Assembly (NCBI GenBank): GCA_000531095.1
Contig: HG799464.1
Coordinates: forward strand, 1,086,632 to 1,150,631
Direction: 5' to 3'
Source: Gemmata massiliana
Lineage (GTDB): Bacteria > Planctomycetota > Planctomycetia > Gemmatales > Gemmataceae
Length of the DNA stretch: 64,000 nucleotides
The position numbers and the translations under genes are program-made. Below the pieces are notes generated by a model. That model was not told the DNA's origin and searched no databases. It worked only from the letters and a program-made list of their open reading frames with translations. Shown piece after piece: positions 1 to 8,619 of the stretch (position 1 is its first letter; each line of letters begins with the position of its first letter).

Positions 1-288
1 GGGTCCACTCGCGAGGTCCGCAACCACCGAACCGAGGTACTTCTGCAAGGTGTCGCGAGCCGAGGCCTGGTCCCACCGTGCGGTGACCAGGAACTCCTGG
101 AGGGTTCGGACCGCGGTCCCGGCTTCGAGTGCGATGGGCTCAATACTCTTACGCGACAGATCGGACAGCAACCCGCGGCAATATGTGCCGAAGTGCTTGG
201 CCGTACGGTCCTGGCCCAAGTGCCCTCGGAACCGTCTAAGGTATGCCGCGAACGCCGGACCAAGGGCCACGATCTCCCGCTCGGTCAT
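1..288 (-). CDS. IS701-family transposase, N-terminal part
   Basis: This is the first ~96 residues of a DDE transposase; the gene continues past the left edge. The ATG at 288 follows a GGAGG ribosome-binding site. The translation contains the family's typical N-terminal stretch, with GLLSDLSRKSIEPIALEAG and then TLQEFL. It is homologous to the transposase at 29646-30945. Identity over bases 6-209 is complete, but the first ~80 bases differ at many positions, so the two copies look mosaic. Near base 5 the sequence reads GTGGACCC where the other copy has GTGACCC, so the reading frame may shift at the window edge. Confidence 0.85.
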   Translation of the reverse strand, partial: MTEREIVALGPAFAAYLRRFRGHLGQDRTAKHFGTYCRGLLSDLSRKSIEPIALEAGTAVRTLQEFLVTARWDQASARDTLQKYLGSVVADLASGP

Positions 289-344
289 CGGTAATCCTCC
301 CCGATGAACAGCTTACGGAACGCTGGAAAACCCGCGCTGTACTG
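1..344 (-). mobile_element. IS701-family element, 5' end (partial, runs off the window)
   Basis: The outer inverted repeat lies at 329-344; read inward on the minus strand it begins CAGTACAGCGCGGG, the same end that bounds the complete element at 28714-30960. The four bases outside it (345-348, TTAG) fit the YTAR target known for the IS701 family. The transposase starts about 55 bp inside the end. The other end is outside the window. Confidence 0.85.
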
Positions 345-348
345 TTAG

Positions 349-743
349 ATGGAAGAACCGGTGCCATGTTGGCAAGCCTCGTGCCAGTAAGCGGAACCGG
401 ACGAGTAAACGGACAAAACCTATTTGACGGCAACAACTTTCGGACTTCTGATGAGTGTGGGGTAGGTTCTACTTTCGATCGATGTGCTAAAAGCGCGGGC
501 ACCACAAGCCCGAACACGGGCAGTCCGACAAGGGGCTCCCATGCGGTCAAAAGGACGATGGAAATTCATTCTGCTGATGAGTGGTTACTCTCTCTGGGGC
601 GCCAAGCCTCGGTGACTTAGCACCAGCGAGGGAGGGTAAAAGCCTGAAGTCCAAAAAACGTATCGTTCTTGTACATTACGTTGAACAGCACTCGACCCTA
701 AATCCTCGTGCGGCTTCGGCCGAGTATGGGGTATAATCCTTTT
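349..743. other. Intergenic region without a supported gene
   Basis: Open frames here are short, have no ribosome-binding sites and resemble no family. The region separates the IS end from the copper-efflux locus and should hold that locus's promoter. A TATAAT hexamer occurs at about 731-736, only a few bases before the leader ATG, which is too close to serve as a normal -10 box for that start. Confidence 0.5.
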
Positions 744-1187
744 ATGTTTCGGCTCGCTTTTGCAATATGGTTTCTCTCGACGAGCGTTTTCGCGCCCGCA
801 CTGTGCTGCTGCGCGCCGACGCCGTCCGTGAAACCCGTCGCGGCGATGCCGGTTGCTTCGGTCCCGAGTGAGTGCTCTCACTGTCACGCGAAGCCGACAC
901 AAGAAAGCTCGCCTGGAAAACCAAAGCCCTCGGAATTTCCAAAGAAGTGCCCGGACAAGTGCCCGTGCCAGGACCGTGAGCTCGGCTCGGCGCCCGAAAG
1001 TGGTGTGGACCTAAAACTTTCGGCACCCGTTGAGGGCACCTGGCAGCCCGCGACTGTAATCTTGTCGTTCGCGGTTATCGCTTACGCGATGCTTCCCGAG
1101 GTCGCGCCAGGAGCGACCAATCACACGGGACCGCCACCCATTTCGGGTATCGAACTTCTCCACCGCATCCACGTTCTCGTCTGCTAA
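744..1187 (+). CDS. Secreted Cys/His-rich leader protein of the copper-efflux locus
   Basis: The product is about 147 residues. It opens with a signal peptide (residues ~1-20) ending in a CCC cluster. A central Cys/His segment follows with C-x2-C-H and then CP-x2-C-x-C. The C-terminal half has a hydrophobic stretch and ends in VLVC. The ATG at 744 was chosen because it directly precedes the signal peptide; an in-frame ATG at 726 is possible. The gene stands just before the CusB-like gene, and proteins of the same design precede the other RND operons at 49695, 58778 and 60838. A role in periplasmic metal binding is inferred from composition and position; no named family was recognised. Confidence 0.6.
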   Translation: MFRLAFAIWFLSTSVFAPALCCCAPTPSVKPVAAMPVASVPSECSHCHAKPTQESSPGKPKPSEFPKKCPDKCPCQDRELGSAPESGVDLKLSAPVEGTWQPATVILSFAVIAYAMLPEVAPGATNHTGPPPISGIELLHRIHVLVC

Positions 1188-1368
1188 CACTGCTCACGTC
1201 GCGTGAGTTCGTTCGCGTGCGCTAGGTACTTTGCGCCACGCCGAGAGCGGACTCGTCAACAAAGCAAAATCCGTAATACCGTCGACGGTGTTCGCCGCAC
1301 ATCTCTGGGCCGTTTGGTCCACGATGCCGTGCTCCGACACGTGATCGTTTGCGAGTAGGAGATTCCGT

Positions 1369-3330
1369 ATGTCCGAGCTATCAAACATTTCCCCTGGGCC
1401 GCGCCGCTTTGGTGGCCCGAGGCAGGTTCTGGTCACACTCTTTGCGCGGTTGCGATTCGTTGCGATCCTGGGCGTCATCGGTCTTGCGATAGTTAAGTGG
1501 GATCTGCTCACGGCCCACTACGAGAAGTGGACCCGGGTCGCACAGGACGCCGACCACGTCGCGACCGACACCGAATTCTTTTGCCCGATGCACCCGCAGA
1601 TCGTGCGCGACACCAATAAGGAGAAGTGCCCGATCTGCTTTATGCCGCTTTCGAAGCGAAAAAAGGGCGAGGGGAGCGACGCCTCGCTGCCGCCGGGCAT
1701 CGTGAACCGGGTGCAACTCTCGCCCTACCGAATCGTACTTGCCGGGGTGAAGACGACTCCGGTTACGTACCTGCCGCTTGCCAAAGAGATCGCGACCGTT
1801 GGTACCGTGGAGTTCGACGAGCGCGGGCTCAAGCATGTGGCCGCGCGCGTCAAAGGGCGGATCGACAAGCTCGGCGCGAACCAGACCGGGCAGATGGTTC
1901 ACAAGGGCGACGCGCTCGCAACGCTCTACAGCCCCGATCTGGTCGTGACCGTGCAGAACATGCTCGACGCCCGGCGCGCGGGGAACAAAGAACTGGAGAA
2001 GATCTCGCGCGAGCGACTCGGGCTCTGGGGCATCGAGGCGGACCAGATCGAGGAGATTTTAAAGACGGGCAAACCGGCCACCCAGGTCACCGTGCGCTCG
2101 CCGATCGACGGCCACGTGATCCGAAAATACCAGACAGAAGGGCGCTACGTGGACGAGGGCACCGCGCTCTACGACGTGGCCGACCTGAACACCATCTGGA
2201 TTCAGGCTCAGGTGTACGAGGACGACTTGGCGTTCTTGCCCGCCGAGAGCCACGAGCTTTCAAAAGACGACCGCTTACCGGTAAAGGCCACAACCCGCGC
2301 GTACCCGGGTGAAGCGTTTGCCGGGACGCTCTCGTTTGTCTACCCACACGTCGACCTGGAGACGCGCACGCTCACGGTGCGCTTCGAACTGTCGAACCGA
2401 GACGGGCGGCTCAAGCCCGGAATGACCGCGACGGTGCGGCTCTCGCTGCCCCCCGAAAAATTGTCGCGCCTCGGCGGCTCGGCTGCGCGCGTGAAACTCG
2501 ATGGCAGCAAGGTGCTCGCGGTTCCCGAGGCGAGTGTTATCGACACCGGCTCCCTGAAGCTCGTTTACCGCGAGGAATCGCCGGGGGTATTCGAGGGCGT
2601 GCGCGTCGAGCTCGGCCCGCGGCTCGCGTCGGCGGACGGTGCCCCATACTTTCCGGTCATTTCCGGCCTCGAAGCCGGCCAGACGGTGGTGACCGCCGGC
2701 TCGTTTCTCGTCGACGCCGAGACGCGGCTCAACCCGGCCGCGGGCTCCATCTACATCGGCGGGAGTGGGAGCGGCACGAAGGGGGCGGCACCCGTGCGCC
2801 CGTCGACGCCCGAAGACACGGAGCAAAAAGTCAGTGCCGGTCTCGCCAAACTCGCCCCCGAGGATCGGGCCGTGGCCGCGGCACAAGGCACCTGCCCGAT
2901 ACTCGCCGACAGCGCGCTCGGTTCGATGGGTAAGCCCGTGAAACTCGCTCTTGATGGGAAGCCGGTGTTTCTCTGCTGCAGCAACTGCGAAGAAAAGGCG
3001 AAGGCCGAGCCGGTGAAGACGTTAGCCCGGGTCGAGGAGCTCAGAGCCACCAAAAAGGACAAGGCACCAACTCCCGATGAACAGGAAAACAAGATCCGCG
3101 CGCAGCTCGGGAAACTGTCGCCGGAGGACCGTGCTCTTGCGGAAAAGCAACGGCTGTGTCCGGTGACCGACGAGCGGCTCGGTTCGATGGGCGTGCCACT
3201 GAAGGTACTGGTGGGCGACACTCAAGTGCTCATCTGTTGCAAGGGCTGTCGGGACGAGCTCCTCGCCAAACCGGCGGTGATGCTCGCCAAGGTGCGAGAG
3301 TTCACGGGCGGGCAGTTCCCAAAGAAATAA
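1369..3330 (+). CDS. cusB: CusB-like RND efflux periplasmic adaptor with extra metal-binding domains
   Basis: The 653-residue membrane-fusion protein would link an RND pump to an outer-membrane channel. One transmembrane anchor lies at ~26-43. A heavy-metal-binding zinc-ribbon-like domain (~70-96) has the CPMHP and CPIC-x-M-PL motifs typical of CusB-type adaptors. Lipoyl/barrel-sandwich and beta-barrel regions follow up to ~470. Unusually, the C-terminus has two copies of a ~70-residue domain (~486-560 and ~575-653), each with a CP-[IV] segment, an LGSMG motif and a CC-x2-C cluster. The ATG at 1369 follows AGGAGATTCCGT. It is the first of three consecutive metal-efflux genes with the CusF-like and CusA-like genes. 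Confidence 0.9.
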   Translation: MSELSNISPGPRRFGGPRQVLVTLFARLRFVAILGVIGLAIVKWDLLTAHYEKWTRVAQDADHVATDTEFFCPMHPQIVRDTNKEKCPICFMPLSKRKKGEGSDASLPPGIVNRVQLSPYRIVLAGVKTTPVTYLPLAKEIATVGTVEFDERGLKHVAARVKGRIDKLGANQTGQMVHKGDALATLYSPDLVVTVQNMLDARRAGNKELEKISRERLGLWGIEADQIEEILKTGKPATQVTVRSPIDGHVIRKYQTEGRYVDEGTALYDVADLNTIWIQAQVYEDDLAFLPAESHELSKDDRLPVKATTRAYPGEAFAGTLSFVYPHVDLETRTLTVRFELSNRDGRLKPGMTATVRLSLPPEKLSRLGGSAARVKLDGSKVLAVPEASVIDTGSLKLVYREESPGVFEGVRVELGPRLASADGAPYFPVISGLEAGQTVVTAGSFLVDAETRLNPAAGSIYIGGSGSGTKGAAPVRPSTPEDTEQKVSAGLAKLAPEDRAVAAAQGTCPILADSALGSMGKPVKLALDGKPVFLCCSNCEEKAKAEPVKTLARVEELRATKKDKAPTPDEQENKIRAQLGKLSPEDRALAEKQRLCPVTDERLGSMGVPLKVLVGDTQVLICCKGCRDELLAKPAVMLAKVREFTGGQFPKK

Positions 3331-3362
3331 CTCACAGAATCAACATCCAAAAGGAGAGTCCT

Positions 3363-3689
3363 ATGCACGCACTTATTCGAACACTCGCTCTAGTCGCACT
3401 GTTTACGGTCGGGGTGCTGACGGTGGGTTGTCAGAATCAACCCGGTTCCTCAACCAAGGACGCGCCCAAACTCTACGACGTGACGGGGACTGTCGTCTCG
3501 CTCGACCGCGAGAAGAAGAAGGTCACCCTGGACCACGAGGACATCCCGGGCCTCATGAAGGCGATGAAGATGGACTTCGCCGTTTCGGAGGCGAATGTTT
3601 TAGACGGCATCAGTGCCGGCGACCGCGTCGCTGGAAAACTCAAAGCAGACGGTGGCACCTATGTCGTCACGAGTCTCGAAAAGCGCTAA
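3363..3689 (+). CDS. CusF-like periplasmic copper-binding lipoprotein
   Basis: The 108-residue product has a lipoprotein signal ending in VGC (~residue 22) and one small beta-barrel domain. The segment DHEDIPGLMKAMKMDF carries the His and two Met residues that bind Cu(I)/Ag(I) in the CusF family, and GDRV downstream also fits that family. CusF hands metal to the CusCBA pump; its place between the adaptor and the pump gene supports this. The ATG at 3363 follows AAAGGAGAGTCCT. E. coli CusF is soluble in the periplasm, whereas this one looks lipid-anchored. Confidence 0.85.
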   Translation: MHALIRTLALVALFTVGVLTVGCQNQPGSSTKDAPKLYDVTGTVVSLDREKKKVTLDHEDIPGLMKAMKMDFAVSEANVLDGISAGDRVAGKLKADGGTYVVTSLEKR

Positions 3690-3719
3690 CGGATTATTTT
3701 TGAGTCGGAGAACACGCTC

Positions 3720-6700
3720 ATGATTGAGAAGCTGATCGAGGCCTCCGTCAGAAACCGGTTCGTGGTGCTCGTGGTGGCCGCGACGCTCGCGGTGCTGGGC
3801 GTCTACGCCACACTCAACACGCCGGTGGACGCGATCCCGGACCTCTCCGAGAACCAGGTGATCGTGTTCACCGACTGGCCCGGGCGGAGCCCGCGCGAGA
3901 TCGAGGACCAGATCACCTACCCGTTGTCGCTTCGGCTGCAGGGGCTCTCGGGGATCAAGGCGGTCCGGTCGTCGTCGGAGTTCAACTTCTCGATGATCAC
4001 CCTTATTTTCGAGGACAAGACCGACTTCTATTTCGCCCGCCAGCGCGTCCTCGAGCGGCTCACCCAGGCCCCGGGCTTTCTCCCGTCCGGGGTCGTTCCG
4101 TACTTGGCCCCGGACGCCACGGCGCTGGGACAAATCTTTTGGTACACCGTCGAGCCGAGCCCCAAGCACCCGGTCGACCCGGGACGCCTCTGGGCGCTCA
4201 ACAAGTTCTACATCGCACCGCAATTAAATGCCGCCGCCGGGGTCGCCGAAGTGGCGCCAGTTGGTGGGTCACCACTCGAGTACCAAGTGGACGTCGAGCC
4301 CGAGACGCTTCGGGCGTACGGAGTGACGGTGGGCGAGCTCTACACGGCCGTCTCGCGCAGTAACCTCCCGGCCGGCGGCGGCGTGATCCAGAAAAACAAT
4401 GCCGAGTACATTGTTCGCGGCGTCGGGTGGATCAAGGACAAAGGGGACATCGAGAACACGGTCATCAAGGAGGTAAACGGGACCCCCATTTACATCAAGA
4501 CCGTGGCCTCGGTGCAACTCGGCACGCAGTTTCGCCGCAGCGTGTTCGAGAAAAACGGGAGTGAAATGGTCGGTGGCGTGGTGCTCATGCGCCACGGCGA
4601 GAACCCGCTCGCCGTCACCAAGCGGGTCAAGGAGAAGGTGCAGGAGCTCCAGCCGGGGTTGCCCGAGGGTGTGCAGATCGTGCCCGCGTACGATCGCACG
4701 CGCCTCATCACCGGGGCGATGCGCACCCTGGCCGACGTCGTGTGGCACGAGATGCTCATCGCGTCACTGGCGATCCTCCTCATTCTCGCACACGTGCGCA
4801 GCGCGTTCGTCATCTGTGTCACGCTACCGCTCTCGGTACTGTTTTCGTTTCTCATGATGTTCGTGCTGCGGCGGCTCGGGATCATCGACATCCAGGCCAA
4901 CATCATGTCGCTGGCCGGGATCACGATTTCGATCGGCATCCTAGTGGACCAGGCGATCGTGATGGTGGAGAACGCGACGCACCACTTGAAGGAGCAGTTC
5001 GGCAACGAGAGGGTCACGGGCGACACGCGCGAGGCCGTCATCCGGGCGTGCCGCACGGTCGGGCGACCGATCTTCTTCTCGGTCCTCATTATGCTCTTGT
5101 CGTTCGTCCCCGTGTTCATGCTCTCGGGGCGCGAGGGGAAGTACTTTCACCCGCTCGCGTTCACGAAGAGCTTCGCGCTGCTCGGCGTCGCGCTCATTTC
5201 CGTCACCGTCGTGCCGGCACTGCTCCCGACGTTTCTTCGCGGGCGGCTAAAGGGCGAGGAAGATAACTGGATCGTGCGCAGCTTTATCCGCGTCTACAAG
5301 CCGCTGCTCACGTGGGCCCTGCCGCGGCGCAACCTCGTCATGTGGGCGTTTGCGGCGCTCCTCATTCTGGCCGCGGGCCTCTTCCCGATTCAGGCCCTGG
5401 TGGGAATGGGCGCCTCGCAAGGCTCCTGGCAGACGATGTTCCTCGTCACGTTCGCACTCGTCACGCTGCTGACGGTGGCGTTCACGCGGGGCGCGGTGTC
5501 GCAAGCGGCCTCACTCGTGTCACTCGTGCTTCTGGCGCTCTGGGCGTTTCACTTCCCCAAGATCGGTGTTTCGTTCATGCCGGCGCTCGACGAGGGCACG
5601 ACCCTCGACATGCCGGTGACGGTGCCGCGGGTGAGCGTGACGCAGGCCGCTGATGACTTGAAAGCTCGAAACGCGCTCCTGCGCGGGTTCCCCGAGGTCG
5701 AGTCCGTAGTGGGGAAGTCGGGGCGCGCGGAAACGCCGACGGACCCGGCCCCGCTCGACATGGTGGAAACGTTCGTGAACTTTCGCCCGCGCGAGTTCTG
5801 GCCCAAGCGGGTGCTCCGGTTCTCCGACGCCGAGCGCCAGACACGGGACGTTTTGCGGGGCCTTGAAGATCGCGGCTACCTCGTCGCGGCCCCGCACGCC
5901 GACGACCGGGACAACCTCGTCAATGAGGCGGCGCAAAAGGCCCTGGAGCGGTTCGACGAGACGATGCGGGAGTTGGCACTGCGCCGCTACACCGACTTCG
6001 AGCAGGAACTCGGCCCGGTACTTACGCGCTTTGTCGTTTCCGAAACGCTCCGGCGGATGCGAGAGGGCGGGCGGCTCGACTCGCTTACCCCCGAGCACGA
6101 GGGGCAAGTAATTGATGAGCTCGTCTCCCGCCTTACTTCGGAGGAGGGGAGACGACTCGCCACGCACCCGGCTCTCGAAGTCGTCGCGCGCATCCAGAGC
6201 CAGACTGCCGAGCGCCTTTTGCAGATGAAGGTGATCTCGGATTCTGCGTCCGCACTCGAGTACAAAGAGTCGCGCCTGGCGGCGCTGCGCGGGAAACTGC
6301 GCGAAGCCCTTGGAGGGAGCCGGTTGACCCTCGCCACCGCAGTGCTCGAAGACACCGAAACTCGCCGCGAGGCGCTCTGGCGCGAACGCATCGGGCCGGT
6401 CAACTGGGAGCTGTTCGATCGCGGGACCGAGAGTTTTACGTGGTACGCGCTCGACGAGTTGGTTGCGGCGGCCCGCGGTGTGGGCCTCGTCGGGACCGCC
6501 GCGAACGGGGCCGCGGCCGAGCGGTTTGCTGTCGAGTCGATGAAAGTGCGGCTCGGAAAATCCCACGACGCGGCCGCCCTTGAGCCGTTTGGCAAGGTGC
6601 GCGAGGAACTCGAAAAACCGTTTCGGGAGCGGGTGTTCTTTTGGCCCCGCCAGGGGGGCCCCAAGGGCGATCTCGTGGACGACGAGTTCGGGCGCGCGCT

Positions 6701-8084
6701 CCAAGTGCCCGGCTGGAGCAACATCTTCACCCAGCCCATCATCAACCGCATCGAGATGCTCTCGACGGGGGTGCGCACCGACATCGGTATCAAGGTGTTC
6801 GGACCCGACCTGGACACCATCGATCGCGTCTGCAAGCAGATCGAAGCGGCGGTCAAGCCGGTGAGCGGCGCGCGCGACGTGGTGGCCGCTCCCATTATGG
6901 GCAAGGGGTACTTGGAGGTCACCGTCGACCGCCAGAAGGCGGCCCGTTACGGGGTCACGGTCGAAGACGTCGAAACCGAAATCGAGATGGCGATCGGCGG
7001 GCGCGTTGTGACGCAGACGGTCGAGAGGCGTGACCGGTTTCCGGTTCGGGTGCGGTACGCCCGTGCGAGCCGCGAGGACGAGGAGGCGGTGAAGCGCCTG
7101 TTGATTGCGGGGGCCGCGAGAATCGAGCGCCCGGCGATGGGCGACCCTACGGGGCCACAGGCACTGATGCTCGACGGGGCTCCGGCCGGGCACCAAGCGA
7201 TCCCCGGTCACGCCGCGCGCGGAAAACCGCTGATCCCGGTCGCGTCCGTCGCCGACGTGCGGCTCGTCGAGGGGCCGGCCGTCATTAAGAGCGAGAACGG
7301 ACGGTTGCTGAACTATGTGACGCTGAACGTGCGGGGTCGTGACGCCGTTGGCTTCGTCGAAGAGGCGCGGCGCGTCGTCGGGCAGAAGGTGAAACTTCCC
7401 GAAGGGGTTCACGTCGAGTGGGCGGGAGAGTTCGAGCACCAGGAGCGCGCCGCACAGACCCTCAAGATCGTCTTTCCGGTAGTGATTTTGGTCATCTTCC
7501 TCATCCTGTACCTGACCTACCACGACTTCGCCGACGCGGTACTCATGATGTTGGCGGTGCCCGAAGCGCTCGCGGGCGGGGCGTTCTTCCTCTACCTGTT
7601 TCCGAAGATCGTAAACGGCTGGCACTCGCCGCCCGTTGATTTCAGCGTTGCCGTGTGGGTGGGCTTTATCGCGTGCTTTGGGATGGCGACCGAGACGGGT
7701 ATCATCATGCTCGTCTACCTGCGTGAGGCGATCGAAAAGCGCGGCGGTTTAGAAAACATCAAATCGTTGGATGAGCTGCGCGAAGCGGTTATCGAGGGCG
7801 CGGTCCACCGCCTGCGGCCCAAGTTACTGACCGAGGGCGTCGCCATCATCGCCATTTTCCCAATGGTGTTCGCCACGGGTGTTGGGGGCGAAGTGCTCGC
7901 GCCGATGGCGCTGCCGGTTCTCGGCGGGCTGCTCATCTCCGACGAAGTCGTCGATCTGTTTTTGCCGGTGCGCTTTTACTGGGTGAGGCGGGCGCGGTGG
8001 CTGAAGCTGCAAGAAACAAAAGGAAACATCGAGGCTGCAGCTGGCGGAGGTGTTGCCGCTCCGGTGAACGATGCGAATCAGTGA
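3720..8084 (+). CDS. cusA: CusA-type heavy-metal RND efflux pump with a large insertion
   Basis: This proton-driven inner-membrane pump is 1454 residues, against about 1050 for CusA. The essential TM4 Asp is D410 in GILVDQAIVMVEN. The three Met residues that bind Cu(I)/Ag(I) in E. coli CusA (M573, M623, M672) have counterparts at M631, M681 and M1013. The first pair keeps the exact 50-residue spacing, while the third is 332 rather than 49 residues on. The ~283 extra residues (~695-985) are charged, mostly helical-looking and unlike the pump. A further insertion of two hydrophobic helices lies at ~540-620. The gene starts 30 bp after the CusF-like gene. Substrate Cu/Ag is inferred from the Met triad. 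Confidence 0.93.
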   Translation: MIEKLIEASVRNRFVVLVVAATLAVLGVYATLNTPVDAIPDLSENQVIVFTDWPGRSPREIEDQITYPLSLRLQGLSGIKAVRSSSEFNFSMITLIFEDKTDFYFARQRVLERLTQAPGFLPSGVVPYLAPDATALGQIFWYTVEPSPKHPVDPGRLWALNKFYIAPQLNAAAGVAEVAPVGGSPLEYQVDVEPETLRAYGVTVGELYTAVSRSNLPAGGGVIQKNNAEYIVRGVGWIKDKGDIENTVIKEVNGTPIYIKTVASVQLGTQFRRSVFEKNGSEMVGGVVLMRHGENPLAVTKRVKEKVQELQPGLPEGVQIVPAYDRTRLITGAMRTLADVVWHEMLIASLAILLILAHVRSAFVICVTLPLSVLFSFLMMFVLRRLGIIDIQANIMSLAGITISIGILVDQAIVMVENATHHLKEQFGNERVTGDTREAVIRACRTVGRPIFFSVLIMLLSFVPVFMLSGREGKYFHPLAFTKSFALLGVALISVTVVPALLPTFLRGRLKGEEDNWIVRSFIRVYKPLLTWALPRRNLVMWAFAALLILAAGLFPIQALVGMGASQGSWQTMFLVTFALVTLLTVAFTRGAVSQAASLVSLVLLALWAFHFPKIGVSFMPALDEGTTLDMPVTVPRVSVTQAADDLKARNALLRGFPEVESVVGKSGRAETPTDPAPLDMVETFVNFRPREFWPKRVLRFSDAERQTRDVLRGLEDRGYLVAAPHADDRDNLVNEAAQKALERFDETMRELALRRYTDFEQELGPVLTRFVVSETLRRMREGGRLDSLTPEHEGQVIDELVSRLTSEEGRRLATHPALEVVARIQSQTAERLLQMKVISDSASALEYKESRLAALRGKLREALGGSRLTLATAVLEDTETRREALWRERIGPVNWELFDRGTESFTWYALDELVAAARGVGLVGTAANGAAAERFAVESMKVRLGKSHDAAALEPFGKVREELEKPFRERVFFWPRQGGPKGDLVDDEFGRALQVPGWSNIFTQPIINRIEMLSTGVRTDIGIKVFGPDLDTIDRVCKQIEAAVKPVSGARDVVAAPIMGKGYLEVTVDRQKAARYGVTVEDVETEIEMAIGGRVVTQTVERRDRFPVRVRYARASREDEEAVKRLLIAGAARIERPAMGDPTGPQALMLDGAPAGHQAIPGHAARGKPLIPVASVADVRLVEGPAVIKSENGRLLNYVTLNVRGRDAVGFVEEARRVVGQKVKLPEGVHVEWAGEFEHQERAAQTLKIVFPVVILVIFLILYLTYHDFADAVLMMLAVPEALAGGAFFLYLFPKIVNGWHSPPVDFSVAVWVGFIACFGMATETGIIMLVYLREAIEKRGGLENIKSLDELREAVIEGAVHRLRPKLLTEGVAIIAIFPMVFATGVGGEVLAPMALPVLGGLLISDEVVDLFLPVRFYWVRRARWLKLQETKGNIEAAAGGGVAAPVNDANQ

Positions 8085-8231
8085 ACTGCGAGGATGCTTC
8101 AAATGGGCGTCCTCAGTCTGTCGTCCTGAAAGCGCAAGCTTTCATGTTCGTTGACGCGGGAGCGTTTTTTCGTCTCGGCCGTGTTGGTCGGGATCGCACT
8201 CGCGGGCCGGATCCGTTTGGAGGCAGAGGTC

Positions 8232-8570
8232 ATGGTTCGTTCGGTACTGGTGCTTGCAGTGTGCGCGATCGGCGGTTCTTTCTTTTCCGTAACCGCCGCG
8301 GACGAGAAGGAGGTGAAACTCACCGGCACGCTCATGTGTGCCAAGTGCAAACTCAAACTGGAAGGGGTAAAAAAGTGCACGAACGCCCTGCAGGTGAAGG
8401 AAGGCGAGAAGACGGTCACCTACCTGCTCGATGACAAGGGCAACGGTGAAGAGTATCACGAGGGCGTCTGCGGCGGGGACGTGAAGGAGAACGTCACGGT
8501 CGTGGGTACGGTCACCGAGAAAGACGGTAAGAAGTGGGTGAAGCCGACTAAGGTCGAGGTGAAGAAGTAG
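8232..8570 (+). CDS. Small secreted protein with paired cysteines, copper locus
   Basis: The 112-residue product has a cleavable signal peptide (~1-22, ending TAADEK). A domain beginning KLTGTLMCAKCKLK follows, with C-x2-C, a later single Cys, a YHEGVC segment and a Lys-rich C-terminus. Similar small proteins of unknown function occur in planctomycetes, but I cannot name the family with certainty. The ATG at 8232 follows GGAGGCAGAGGTC; an upstream extension to 8151 lacks such a site. It lies 147 bp after the pump gene, probably in the same transcript, and ends at a strong terminator. Metal binding is plausible from the cysteines but unproven. Confidence 0.75.
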   Translation: MVRSVLVLAVCAIGGSFFSVTAADEKEVKLTGTLMCAKCKLKLEGVKKCTNALQVKEGEKTVTYLLDDKGNGEEYHEGVCGGDVKENVTVVGTVTEKDGKKWVKPTKVEVKK

Positions 8571-8582
8571 TGTGATGTCGCG

Positions 8583-8619
8583 CCGCCACTGCGGCGGTAA
8601 CTCTCGCAGTGGCGGTTTT
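8583..8619 (+). terminator. Rho-independent terminator of the copper-efflux operon
   Basis: A perfect 11-bp stem (8583-8593 with 8605-8615, CCGCCACTGCG) with an 11-base loop is followed by TTTT. It stops transcription from the plus strand. Its T-run overlaps the stop codon of the convergent TolC-like gene. Confidence 0.85.

Noticed and set aside
50-620. Plus-strand frames of 85 and 125 codons near the left edge
   Set aside because: The first is antisense to the IS701 transposase. The second begins inside it and has no family resemblance or ribosome-binding site.
5520-7625. A 701-codon minus-strand frame inside the CusA-like gene
   Set aside because: It is a shadow of high-GC third-position bias; it has no known domain, while the plus strand encodes a conserved pump.
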